Assembly: GCA_001464545.1 (NCBI GenBank)
Contig: LNFC01000012.1
Span: 50,738 to 114,737 of the forward strand
Source of the DNA: Acidobacteria bacterium Ga0077551
GTDB taxonomy: Bacteria; Pseudomonadota; Alphaproteobacteria; Caulobacterales; Hyphomonadaceae
Length of the DNA: 64,000 nucleotides
Direction of reading: 5' to 3'
The position numbers and the translations under genes are program-made. Of this stretch, positions 18,676 through 26,569 are shown in pieces. Within the stretch, counting starts at the first letter, position 1; each line of letters begins with the position of its first letter. The notes under the pieces are model-generated. The model did not search any database and was not told where the DNA came from. It saw only the letters and a program-made list of their open reading frames with translations.

Positions 18676-18712
18676 TTGTTTCTGGAGCGGCGCGAACGCC
18701 TGAGGCTTCAGC

Positions 18713-18922
18713 CTACACGATGCCTTCGCGCTGGGCGCGTTTGCGGGCGAGCTTGCGGGCCCGGCGCACGGCTTCGGCGCGCTGGCGGGCTTTTTTCTCG
18801 GAAGGTTTTTCAAACGCCTGACGCGCTTTCATTTCCCGGAACAGGCCTTCGCGCTGCATCTTCTTCTTCAGCGCGCGCAGGGCTTGCTCAACGTTATTAT
18901 CGCGGACGACGATCTGTACTAT
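18713..18922 (-). CDS. rpsU: 30S ribosomal protein S21, apparent AUA start
   Basis: S21 is a small basic protein of the 30S subunit that helps mRNA recruitment. The reading [20 protein letters not shown], then [39 protein letters not shown] is unmistakable, about 69 residues. The family normally begins MVQI or MQI, yet the codon before GTA-CAG-ATC here is ATA (18922-18920), and no ATG, GTG or TTG lies in frame near it. A GGAG sits exactly seven bases before the ATA, the same spacing as at other genes in this window, which supports initiation at AUA. The alternatives are a sequencing change of ATG to ATA or a more distant upstream start. It is divergent from COQ9. Confidence 0.9.
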   Translation of the reverse strand: MVQIVVRDNNVEQALRALKKKMQREGLFREMKARQAFEKPSEKKARQRAEAVRRARKLARKRAQREGIV

Positions 18923-19055
18923 AGGACTTCTCCATCGGGTTCGGTTCGGGCGCGCAGCCCGGAAATGCGGCAGACAGGGCCTGACAGCCCGGAAAGCGCG
19001 GCCTATATCACGGGGAAAGCGGACTCGCCAAGCCCTAGTCTGTGCGGAATTCACG

Positions 19056-19667
19056 ATGACCTTGCCCCCTTCCGAAATCCTGCGCCGCCGCTGGCTGGCC
19101 GAACTGCTGCCGGAGGTCGCCTTCGAGGGCTGGAGCGACGAGGCGGCGCGGGCCGCAGCCGGGCGCGCCGGGCTTACCGAAGGTGAACAGGCGCTCGCAG
19201 CGCCGCAGGGCGTCGTCAACCTGATCGATGCCCTGTTTGACGCGGCCGAAGCCGAAGCGCGCGCGGCGCTGGCGGCCATCGACATGACCGCGATGCGCGT
19301 GCCGGACAAGGTGAAACGCGGCGTGCTGGCCTGGCTGGCGGCGCTGGAGCCAAACCGCGAGGCGGTGCGCCGGGCGGCCAGCCGGGGTTTCCTGCCCTGG
19401 AGCGCGGGGCCGGCGCTGCAGCGGACCTGGAAAGTGGCGGACATGATCTGGACGGCCGCAGGGGACGCGTCCGAGGACTACAATCGGTACTCGAAGCGCG
19501 GCCTTCTGGCAGCGGTGCTCCCGGCCATCGTACTCTACTGGGCCGACCACCCGGCGCCGGAAGATCTGGACGGGTTCATCTCGCGCCGGCTCGCGAATGC
19601 CTCGGGCCTCGGCCAGCGGGCCGGGCGGATCGTCAAGCCGGTGCTGGAACGGTTCGGCAAGCGCTGA
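19056..19667 (+). CDS. COQ9 family protein (ubiquinone biosynthesis)
   Basis: COQ9 is a TetR-fold lipid-binding protein that in mitochondria presents quinone intermediates to the hydroxylase COQ7. Alphaproteobacterial homologues are of the same family. The 203-residue protein contains [28 protein letters not shown] and the diagnostic [22 protein letters not shown], matching the COQ9 core around the hydrophobic lipid-binding helix, and the following [12 protein letters not shown]. The ATG at 19056 is the first in-frame codon that gives a normal length. It is divergent from rpsU, so the roughly 130 bp between them carry both promoters. No other ubi gene is present in the window. Confidence 0.9.
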   Translation: MTLPPSEILRRRWLAELLPEVAFEGWSDEAARAAAGRAGLTEGEQALAAPQGVVNLIDALFDAAEAEARAALAAIDMTAMRVPDKVKRGVLAWLAALEPNREAVRRAASRGFLPWSAGPALQRTWKVADMIWTAAGDASEDYNRYSKRGLLAAVLPAIVLYWADHPAPEDLDGFISRRLANASGLGQRAGRIVKPVLERFGKR

Positions 19668-19917
19668 CGCGGCTTGATGGCTTTTCTCGTGCAGAGGGGG
19701 AGGTGTCGGACAGAAGCTGATCAAGCGCCCCAGGGGGCTGGGGGGGCTGATGGGTCTGGAGCACCTGCTAAATGCCTCCGCCCGACAATTCGAAGATGGC
19801 GGTGTGCTGTGTTCGCGGCAAGTCCGAATTGCGGAGATTTCGGGATATACGGATTAAATCGCAGTTAGTTGTTTCGGGGGCTGGACGTGGGCCCGAAGCT
19901 ATGCGGAACTGTCATCA

Positions 19918-20253
19918 ATGACGGAACATCTTTCGCGCAAGCCTTCGCCGGATCCGGTGGTCGCCTTCCAGAAGAGCGAACTCCAGCCCATCCTTGATGT
20001 CTACGGCCGGCTGGTGATTGCCGGGGAGGCGCGCGATTACTCGATCGGCTTCGGCAAGGATGTCGCGACCTTTGCGATTTTCCGCCGGCATGCCGAGAGC
20101 CCGACCTGGCGGATCGAGAAGGAACCGGCACTGGCGAACCGTCAGGGACAATACGCCGTGTACGGACTCGGCGGGCAGGTGCTCCGGCGCGGGCGGGAAC
20201 TGAAGCAGGTCCTGCGCGTCTTCGAGAGCCGCAAGTTCACGATCGTCCGTTAA
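19918..20253 (+). CDS. DUF2794 family protein
   Basis: This is a small protein of 111 residues, restricted as far as I know to alphaproteobacteria. Recognisable family segments are VAFQKSELQPILDVYGRLVIAGEARDYSIGF, DVATFAIFRRHAESPTWRIEK and GQYAVYGLGGQVLRRGRELKQVLRVFESR. It looks like a compact beta-rich domain and has no signal peptide or membrane helix. The function is not known. It lies 97 bp upstream of the putative LexA-controlled small gene on the same strand, and the GAAC repeats lie after its stop, so it is not itself expected to be LexA-controlled. The 250 bp before it contain no gene that I can support. Confidence 0.85.
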   Translation: MTEHLSRKPSPDPVVAFQKSELQPILDVYGRLVIAGEARDYSIGFGKDVATFAIFRRHAESPTWRIEKEPALANRQGQYAVYGLGGQVLRRGRELKQVLRVFESRKFTIVR

Positions 20254-20299
20254 CGGATCTGGGCGCCCGTTAACCCGTTGTTTACCAAAAACTTCTTGC

Positions 20300-20325
20300 G
20301 AACTTTAACGGAACATTGTAGGAAC
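20300..20325 (+). promoter_or_regulatory. Triple GAAC direct repeat, putative tandem LexA (SOS) boxes
   Basis: GAAC occurs at 20300-20303, 20311-20314 and 20322-20325, each pair separated by exactly seven bases. GAAC-N7-GAAC is the reverse-strand form of the alphaproteobacterial LexA operator GTTC-N7-GTTC. Two overlapping boxes therefore end 25 bp before the ATG of the 20351 gene. The inverted repeat TTGTAGGA-ACA-TCCTACAA (20316-20334) overlaps the right side and may be a second signal. Confidence 0.7.
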
Positions 20326-20350
20326 ATCCTACAAGGAACGGAGCAAGAAC

Positions 20351-20686
20351 ATGGGTAGCGCAGTCAGCTTTCGCGGTCAATCGGGCAAGGCGTGGTCATT
20401 CCAGCGGGCAGCTGCGGACGCGCCCTGGGCACGGACATCCGGTGTGGCCATTTTCGCCATTCCCGAGGCCTGTGGCTGGCGGATTTTTAGGGTGATCGAA
20501 CTCTCCGGCAAGCCGCACGACGTCCAGCCGATCTGGGCCCTCGCCGAGGCGGAACGCTACGGCGCCAGCGCCGTGTTTGTGGCCCTCGAGTTTGACGCGG
20601 CGACGCGCCGCCAGATCGTCGCCGACCTCGAGGCCGGTTTCCAGCCGGTCGTGCGGTCCGGCGAAGTTATCCGCCTCGCGGCTTAA
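20351..20686 (+). CDS. Small protein behind a LexA-like site, possible degenerate GIY-YIG-like fold
   Basis: The protein has 111 residues. The start ATG at 20351 has GGAG exactly seven bases upstream. I do not recognise a named family. The order GVAIFAIPEACGWRIFRVIEL, then ALAEAERYGASAVFVALEFDAATRRQIVADLEAGFQPVV resembles the layout of alphaproteobacterial GIY-YIG-type domains, whose end usually reads like AARxxIExDLIxxxxPPLN. The catalytic Tyr, Arg and Glu positions are not conserved, so if the resemblance is real the protein is probably not a nuclease. The promoter region with tandem GAAC boxes suggests DNA-damage induction. Its stop codon TAA shares the palindrome TTAA with the stop of the convergent DUF885 gene. 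Confidence 0.6.
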   Translation: MGSAVSFRGQSGKAWSFQRAAADAPWARTSGVAIFAIPEACGWRIFRVIELSGKPHDVQPIWALAEAERYGASAVFVALEFDAATRRQIVADLEAGFQPVVRSGEVIRLAA

Positions 20687-22557
20687 CGCGCCGCTTCGGT
20701 ATACCAGCGGGTCACGTCGGCCTCGACCATGTCGAGCGGGCGGGGCCCGCCGCCCAGGATCGCGGCGTGGAAAGCCTTGGGATCGAATTTCGGGCCGAGC
20801 ACGCGCTGGGCCCTTTCGCGCAGGTCGAGGAGACGCTGGCGTCCGATCCAGTAGGTGGAGGCCTGGCCCGGCCAGACACTGTAGCGGTCCACCTCGTCGG
20901 CCGCCGCTTCGACGCTCAAACCGGTTGAGACGATGATGTAGTCCATCGCGCGGTCGCGCGTCCATTTCTGGTCATGGATGCCGGTATCGGCGACAAGGCG
21001 CGCGGCGCTCAGCAGCATCGATTGCAGGTAGCCAATGCGGCCGAGAGGGTCATCCGTATAGAGACCATTCTCGTCGGCGAGCGTTTCGGCGTAGGAGGCC
21101 CAGCCTTCGCCGTAGCCGGCGTTCCAGATCAGCTGGCGGGCGAGCGGGAGGTTCGCCTGTTCGGCGGCCAGCGCGCTTTCGAGATGATGGCCGGGTACCG
21201 TCTCGTGATAGACGAGCGTGGGCAGGCTGAAATCCGGCCAGTCGGCGATACGTAGCAGGTTGATCTCGAACCGGGCGGGATTGCGCCCGTCGGCGGTGCG
21301 GGGCGTGTAGGCCGCCGACGGGGCGGAGGCCGCGAAGGCGAGCGGCACCATGCTGACCGTGACGGCGCCGTCCGGCATCGGGCCGATCTGCAATTCCACG
21401 ACACCCCTGGCGCGCGTGGTCAGCTGCGACAGGCGTTCGATCAGGGCGGCGCGGCCAAGGTCTGAATCCTCGTAAAGCTGGCCGGGCTGCTGCCCGATGA
21501 AGGCGAGGCGTTCGGCGACCGTGCCTTCGGGCAGGCCGGCGGCGGCGAGCGCGGTGTTGAGTTCGCCGGTCAGTTTCTTCACGTCGGCGAGCCCGCTGGC
21601 GTGCAGTTCGGAGGGGGTCCGGCGCGTGCCGGTATATGCGCTGAGGACGGAGCGGTAATAGGCGTCGCCGCCGTCGATCTGCCAGACGCCCGGCTCGGCC
21701 AGGGCGCTATCGGCCAGCTCGGCCACAGCGTCGCCGAACCGGACATAGGCTGGCAGGACGCTATCGGTGAACAGCGTGCGCAACTTCGCGGAATTGGCGG
21801 CGCGGGCTTCGGCGGTCAGGCCTTCGACGCCGTTCTGGAGATTGTCGAAAGTCTGTATGAGGAAGGAAGTTTCCGGCAGCTCGGCGGCGCCGGCCGCGGC
21901 GAGGCCCTGCATGCGGGCGAGCACGGCGGCCGGTGGGACGACGCCGGAGCGGGCGTCCGCTTCGAGGCGGCGGCGGTCATCGTCGATGGCGCCGGCAAGC
22001 TGCGAGACGCGGGCGAGGAAAGCGGCGATATCGGCCGGTGTCTCGATGGGTTGGCGGCGCACCAGCAGTTCGGGCACGTCGAGATAGGCGCCGCGCATGT
22101 GATCGGCGACGTAGGGGTAGAAGGCGGAAAGGTCGCCGGTGCCGTGGCCGGACACGAGCACCGCTTCGGCGGCTTCGTGGGAGGCGATCACCGTGTCGAG
22201 GTTACGGGCGAGCGCGCTGCCGGGGGCAGGGCGCGCCTTGCGTACCAGGACGTCGAGCGTTTCGAGGCGTTCAAGGCGGGCGCGTTCGAACGCGGCCTGT
22301 GAGCGGTCCGTCAGGTAGCCGCCGAACGGGTAGCCGGCGGCGTCAGGGGACAGACCCAGTTCGGTGGCGAGTTCCGGATCGCGGACGAGTTCGTTCTGCG
22401 CGACGGTCTTCAGCGTCTGTTCGACTTCGCGGGCGATGCGGCGCGGCGTGCCTTCCGGATCGGCGCCGCCGGAGCACGCCGCCAGCACCCCCGCCGCGAG
22501 GAGGGCGGCGAGGCCAGCGGGCCAGAAAGTGCGGGCGTGTCGAAGCGGTTGGTGCAT
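20683..22557 (-). CDS. DUF885 family zinc peptidase-like lipoprotein
   Basis: This is an exported protein of 624 residues. The N-terminus MHQPLRHARTFWPAGLAALLAAGVLAACSGG is a signal peptide with lipobox LAAC, so it should be membrane-anchored. The DUF885 family is related to thermolysin-like M3/M32 metallopeptidases. The zinc site is VYHETVPGHHLESAL (HExxxxxHH-type spacing), followed about 40 residues later by the GYGEGWASYAE glutamate motif. Both are present and look intact. The ATG at 22557 gives the signal peptide; upstream frame codons are unsupported. Substrates of the family are mostly uncharacterised. It is convergent with the 20351 gene and divergent from sapC. Confidence 0.88.
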   Translation of the reverse strand: MHQPLRHARTFWPAGLAALLAAGVLAACSGGADPEGTPRRIAREVEQTLKTVAQNELVRDPELATELGLSPDAAGYPFGGYLTDRSQAAFERARLERLETLDVLVRKARPAPGSALARNLDTVIASHEAAEAVLVSGHGTGDLSAFYPYVADHMRGAYLDVPELLVRRQPIETPADIAAFLARVSQLAGAIDDDRRRLEADARSGVVPPAAVLARMQGLAAAGAAELPETSFLIQTFDNLQNGVEGLTAEARAANSAKLRTLFTDSVLPAYVRFGDAVAELADSALAEPGVWQIDGGDAYYRSVLSAYTGTRRTPSELHASGLADVKKLTGELNTALAAAGLPEGTVAERLAFIGQQPGQLYEDSDLGRAALIERLSQLTTRARGVVELQIGPMPDGAVTVSMVPLAFAASAPSAAYTPRTADGRNPARFEINLLRIADWPDFSLPTLVYHETVPGHHLESALAAEQANLPLARQLIWNAGYGEGWASYAETLADENGLYTDDPLGRIGYLQSMLLSAARLVADTGIHDQKWTRDRAMDYIIVSTGLSVEAAADEVDRYSVWPGQASTYWIGRQRLLDLRERAQRVLGPKFDPKAFHAAILGGGPRPLDMVEADVTRWYTEAAR

Positions 22558-22663
22558 GACGGATTTTTCACGGGAAGGGCACTGTAATTGAGCCCGGTTC
22601 GGGAGTTGTGGCCAGACTATATTTCCGGTATCGCTCCCGCCAAATCTGAGGAGTTCTGCCACC

Positions 22664-23458
22664 GTGACCATGCCAACCACTGCTGGCGGAGTACCGCCAA
22701 TCACCGGACAAGTCCTGTTTTACAAGCAACCGCAACCGCTGTCTGCCGAGAACCATGGCGGCCTCGGCGTGAAGCAGGTGGCCCAGCCTTTCGCGTTCCT
22801 GCGTGAAGCGCATGCCGTTCCGGTCACCGTGACCGAGTTCGGCGTTGCCGCTGCATCCTATCCGATCATCTTCGTGGGCGACGAGCGCACGCCGGTGGCC
22901 GTGATGGGTGTTCGCCAGGGCCAGAACCTGTTCGTCGACAATAACGGCTTCGTATTCGAAGATTATTACATCCCGGCATTCGTGCGCCGCTATCCGTTTG
23001 TGTTCGCCGCGGACGAAGGCTCCGACCGCCTGCTGCTGTGCGTCGACCGCGCCGCGCCGATGGTTTCGAACCAGCCGGACGTGCCATTCTTCGAGAACGG
23101 CCAGCCGAGCAAGTTCACCCAGGACGCCGTGGAGTTCTGCAAGGAATTCGAGCGCCAGCGCCGCGCCACGCTCGATTTCGTCAAGATGATCGGGGCCATG
23201 GACCTGTTCGAACAGAAAACCGTCGCCTTCCAGCCGCGCGATGCGCAGGGCCGCGAGACCGGACCGCAGCAGAAAGTCGCCGATTACTGGGCGATCTCCG
23301 AGGAGCGCCTGAACGCGCTGCCGCAGGACAAATACCTTGAACTGCGCAACAACGGCGCGCTCGGCGCTTGCTACGCGCACCTCGTGTCGCTGCTCAACTG
23401 GTCGAAAGTGATCCAGCGCGCCGTGCGCACGCCCCCGCCGGGCCAGGCCGCCGCCTGA
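22664..23458 (+). CDS. SapC family protein
   Basis: The protein has 264 residues and belongs to the SapC family, named from the Caulobacter S-layer protease region. Family landmarks: HAVPVTVTEFGVAAASYPIIF, ALMGVRQGQNLFVD-like AVMGVRQGQNLFVDNNG, YIPAFVRRYPFVFA, RLLLCVDRAAPMV and FCKEFERQRRATLDFV. No signal peptide is seen. SapC proteins are not peptidases themselves as far as known, and their function is unclear. The GTG at 22664 has GAGGAG at 22648-22653 with a spacing of ten. An ATG two codons later is the alternative. A terminator follows at 23498. Confidence 0.88.
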   Translation: MTMPTTAGGVPPITGQVLFYKQPQPLSAENHGGLGVKQVAQPFAFLREAHAVPVTVTEFGVAAASYPIIFVGDERTPVAVMGVRQGQNLFVDNNGFVFEDYYIPAFVRRYPFVFAADEGSDRLLLCVDRAAPMVSNQPDVPFFENGQPSKFTQDAVEFCKEFERQRRATLDFVKMIGAMDLFEQKTVAFQPRDAQGRETGPQQKVADYWAISEERLNALPQDKYLELRNNGALGACYAHLVSLLNWSKVIQRAVRTPPPGQAAA

Positions 23459-23497
23459 CAGGCAATCCGAGGGTAAGCGCCCGCAATCAGACAGAGC

Positions 23498-23526
23498 GGC
23501 TCTTCCTGCGGGGAGGGCCGTTTTTG
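23498..23526 (+). terminator. Rho-independent terminator after sapC
   Basis: GGCTCTTCC (23498-23506) pairs with GGGAGGGCC (23511-23519), allowing G-T pairs, and TTTTTG follows from 23521. It lies 40 bp after the sapC stop. Confidence 0.75.
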
Positions 23527-23631
23527 TTTTGGGCCAGGGATGCGCCATCACGATGCGGCGAGTAGGGGTTTCCCCTCTGGCACGTCCGTCGCATATGCTG
23601 GACGGAGATTTTCTGGCAGGGAAGCAGAGTG

Positions 23632-25746
23632 ATGATCCGCGTCTACCGCGCCCTTGTGCTTGCCCTGGCGGGACTTGGCCTGTTTGCCCCCGCGGTCGCC
23701 GCGCAGGCGTCCGGCGATGGGCGGCGCGCCGAGGCCGAACTGATTTCCGAACGCACAAGCGTCCTGCCGGGCGAGACCGTGTTCATCGCCCTCAAGATGA
23801 CGATGGATCCGGGCTGGCACATCTACTGGCGCAATGCCGGGGATGCGGGCCTGCCGCCGCAGCTGATCCTCAAGGAGACCGCGAACATCTCCGAAGGTGC
23901 GCTGGGCGAGATGATGTGGCCGCTGCCGAAGCTGCTGCCGGTCGTCGACGGCGAGATCATGGACTATGGCTATGATGACGAGGCGGTGTTCGCGCTGCCG
24001 CTCACCGTGCCTGCAGATGCCGCCGGCGAGGTGCGCATCGAGGCGGTGGCCGATTACCTGATCTGTGAGTCGATCTGCATTCCCGAGACGGCGGATGTCT
24101 CGCTTGTGCTGGCCGTGGGCGAGCCCGTGGAGAATGTTCCGGCCGGCGACCTGATCGGCGCGTGGATTGCGAAAGTGCCGCGATCGTTCGAAGGCGAGGC
24201 GCGCATCGATGACGCGGCGTCGCCATGGACGCTGAGCCTGTCGCTGGCGGGCGGTTTTCCGGAAGGCGCAGGCGTTCGCTTCTTTCCGTTCGAGCACGAG
24301 ATCAGCCATCCGGCGGAACAGCCGCAGCGCGTGGGCCCGAACGGCGCGAGCCTGTTGCTGACGCCGGACCGGGCGGGGCAGGTGGGCGAGGCGCTGGAAG
24401 GCATCATCCGGGTCGATGCGCCGGGTGCAGAACCCCTGGGCTATGTGATCCGAGCGGAACGGGGCGAGGCACTTGCCGGGACCGCCGATGCCGCCTTTGT
24501 GCCGGTGGCAGGCGCGGGCGACGCGGCGGGGCTCAGCTGGCAGGGGCTGCTTAGCCTTGCGGGCTTTGCCTTCCTCGGCGGGCTGATCCTGAACCTGATG
24601 CCGTGCGTGCTGCCGGTGCTGTCGATGAAGGCGCTCGGCATGGTGTCGGCGGCGGCGAGCGGGCACGAGGGCGAACTGCGCGCGCATGGGCTCTGGTATA
24701 CCGGCGGCGTGCTGGTATCGTTTGCGGCGCTGGCGCTGGTGATCCTGGCGGTACGTCAGGCGACCGGGTTTGCAACGCTCGGCTTCCAGCTGCAACACGC
24801 GCCGACCGTGGCCGTCCTTGCACTGATCATGTTTGCAGTCGGCCTCTGGCTGATGGGTTTCTTCGAACTGGGCAGTTCGATCACCAATACCGGCTCCAGC
24901 CTCGCCGGCCGGGGCGGCGCTATGGGCGCGTTCTTTACCGGCGTGCTGGCGGCGGTGGTCGGCGCGCCGTGCGTCGGCCCGTTCCTGGGCGCGGCGCTCG
25001 GCGCGGTGATGAGCCAGCCGGCGCCGGCGGTGATCGCCGTATTCCTCGCGATGGGCTTCGGCATGGCGCTGCCTTTCCTTGTGCTGAGTTTCGTGCCGGG
25101 CCTGCACCGGTTGCTGCCGAAGCCGGGCAAGTGGATGGACACGCTGAAACAGTTCTTTGCCTTCCCGATGTTCCTGACGGCGGCCTGGCTGCTCTCGGTG
25201 CTGGCCGACCTTGCGGGAGCAGGGGCGGTCGGCTGGACACTGGCAGGCGCAACGGCGCTCGGCTTTGCGGTCTGGATCGGGCGGGAGGCCGGGATGATCC
25301 GGCGCGCTGCAGCGATTGCGGCGCTGATCGCGGCGTTCGCGCTGCCCGCCGTGCAGGCGAATGTTCCGGCAACGAGCGCAGGCGGCGAGCCTTCCGTGCC
25401 GTCCTACGCCGAGGCGGCGTGGAGCCCGGCGCAGGTCGACGCGCTGCTGGCGGAAGGACGACCGGTCTTCGTGGACTTCACGGCGAGCTGGTGCGCGAGC
25501 TGCCAGGTCAACAAGCTGACGACGCTGGATACGAAGCGCGTGAAGGCGGCGTTTGAAGCGGCGGACGTGGCTTTCCTTGTGGCGGACTTCACGCAGAAGG
25601 ATCCGGTGATTGCGGACGAGCTGAAGCGGCGCGGACGGGCCGGGGTGCCGATGTACCTGTGGTATCCGGCGGGTTCGAGCGAACCGCAGATCCTGCCGGA
25701 GCTGCTCACTCAAGAACTTGTCATTGGACTTGTCGAAGGCCGTTAG
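23632..25746 (+). CDS. Protein-disulfide reductase, DsbD/ScsB type
   Basis: This is a transmembrane electron carrier that takes reducing power from cytoplasmic thioredoxin to the periplasm. It has about 704 residues. A signal peptide (about 1-25) leads a periplasmic N-terminal domain with the pair CESIC in YLICESICIPE. The central membrane domain has about eight helices and one Cys in NLMPCVLPVLSMKA and one in GAPCVGPF, the DsbD-beta pair. The C-terminal thioredoxin domain has WCASCQ. The larger N-terminal domain is more like ScsB than classical DsbD. I chose the ATG at 23632; a GTG precedes it directly. It is followed 42 bp on by a redoxin gene, a likely periplasmic client or partner. Confidence 0.93.
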   Translation: MIRVYRALVLALAGLGLFAPAVAAQASGDGRRAEAELISERTSVLPGETVFIALKMTMDPGWHIYWRNAGDAGLPPQLILKETANISEGALGEMMWPLPKLLPVVDGEIMDYGYDDEAVFALPLTVPADAAGEVRIEAVADYLICESICIPETADVSLVLAVGEPVENVPAGDLIGAWIAKVPRSFEGEARIDDAASPWTLSLSLAGGFPEGAGVRFFPFEHEISHPAEQPQRVGPNGASLLLTPDRAGQVGEALEGIIRVDAPGAEPLGYVIRAERGEALAGTADAAFVPVAGAGDAAGLSWQGLLSLAGFAFLGGLILNLMPCVLPVLSMKALGMVSAAASGHEGELRAHGLWYTGGVLVSFAALALVILAVRQATGFATLGFQLQHAPTVAVLALIMFAVGLWLMGFFELGSSITNTGSSLAGRGGAMGAFFTGVLAAVVGAPCVGPFLGAALGAVMSQPAPAVIAVFLAMGFGMALPFLVLSFVPGLHRLLPKPGKWMDTLKQFFAFPMFLTAAWLLSVLADLAGAGAVGWTLAGATALGFAVWIGREAGMIRRAAAIAALIAAFALPAVQANVPATSAGGEPSVPSYAEAAWSPAQVDALLAEGRPVFVDFTASWCASCQVNKLTTLDTKRVKAAFEAADVAFLVADFTQKDPVIADELKRRGRAGVPMYLWYPAGSSEPQILPELLTQELVIGLVEGR

Positions 25747-25788
25747 TCGAATAGTTTGCGCACTGGAAATCTTTTCAAGGAGACGACG

Positions 25789-26433
25789 ATGCAGATCACC
25801 CGCCGCCACCTTTCGCTCGCCGCCGGCATGACCGCCGCCGTGGCGCTCACCGCCGGGGCGCTGATTGCCTCGACCGCTCAGGCCGCGCCCGCCACCGGCA
25901 CGCCCGCGCCGGCTTTCTCCGGCGTCACGTCTGCCGGGGAGACGATCTCGCTGGCGGATTTCGCGGGCAAGACGGTCGTCATGGAATGGACCAATGATGG
26001 CTGTCCGTTCGTGAAAAAGCACTACACGGCGCCGCCGTCCAACATGCAGACGCTGCAGAAGGGCGCCGCAGCCGATGATGTGGTCTGGATTTCGGTAATC
26101 TCCTCGGCCGAGGGCGAGCAGGGCTATGCCGACGCGTCCCGGGCCAATGAGCTGACCACCTCGCGCGGCGCGGCGCCGGCGCATGTCGTGCTGGACGCCG
26201 AGGGCACGATCGGCAAGCTCTACGGCGCCAAGACGACGCCGCACATGTTCATCATCACGCCGGACGGCAAGCTCGCCTATGACGGCGCCATCGATTCCAA
26301 GTCCTCGGCCAAGGTGGCCGATATCGATACGGCGACGAATTACGTGACCGCCGCGCTCGCCGATCTTGAGGTGGGCAAGCCGGTCGCGACGCCGGTGACC
26401 AAGCCGTATGGCTGCGCGGTCAAGTACAAGTAA
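25789..26433 (+). CDS. Exported AhpC/TSA-type thioredoxin-like protein
   Basis: This is a periplasmic redoxin of 214 residues. It starts with a twin-arginine-like leader MQITRRHLSLAAGMTAAVALTAGALIASTAQA. The thioredoxin fold covers about residues 40-195: PAPAFSGVTSAGETISLADFAGKTVVMEWTNDGCPFVKKHY, with a single Cys in place of CxxC, then TTPHMFIITPDGKLAYDGAID with the cis-Pro region. A second Cys is in the tail, KPYGCAVKYK. The single active Cys suggests a peroxidase-like role or a reductase that pairs with the tail Cys. AAGGAG precedes the ATG at 25789. It follows dsbD and ends in a strong terminator, so the two probably form one operon. RR at residues 5-6 with HLSLA may use Tat, which is inference. 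Confidence 0.87.
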   Translation: MQITRRHLSLAAGMTAAVALTAGALIASTAQAAPATGTPAPAFSGVTSAGETISLADFAGKTVVMEWTNDGCPFVKKHYTAPPSNMQTLQKGAAADDVVWISVISSAEGEQGYADASRANELTTSRGAAPAHVVLDAEGTIGKLYGAKTTPHMFIITPDGKLAYDGAIDSKSSAKVADIDTATNYVTAALADLEVGKPVATPVTKPYGCAVKYK

Positions 26434-26454
26434 TCCGGAGACGGATGGATGAGG

Positions 26455-26483
26455 GGGCCGGGCGCTTGCGTCCGGCCCTTTTT
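26455..26483 (+). terminator. Rho-independent terminator after the redoxin gene
   Basis: GGGCCGG (26455-26461) and CCGGCCC (26472-26478) form the stem, and TTTTT follows (26479-26483). It lies 22 bp after the stop of the redoxin gene. Confidence 0.88.
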
Positions 26484-26569
26484 CGTGGCGCACTGCCTGC
26501 CGTAGCGGACGGGGTTGATTGGCGGGGCGTGTCCGGCGCAGACTGCGCCCTCAGACCGGGGGAGGGCGC

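Noticed and set aside
23548..26493. A 981-codon open frame on the minus strand opposite dsbD and the redoxin gene
   Set aside because: The sequence is His/Arg-rich and reflects the codon pattern of the real genes on the plus strand. No family signal is present.
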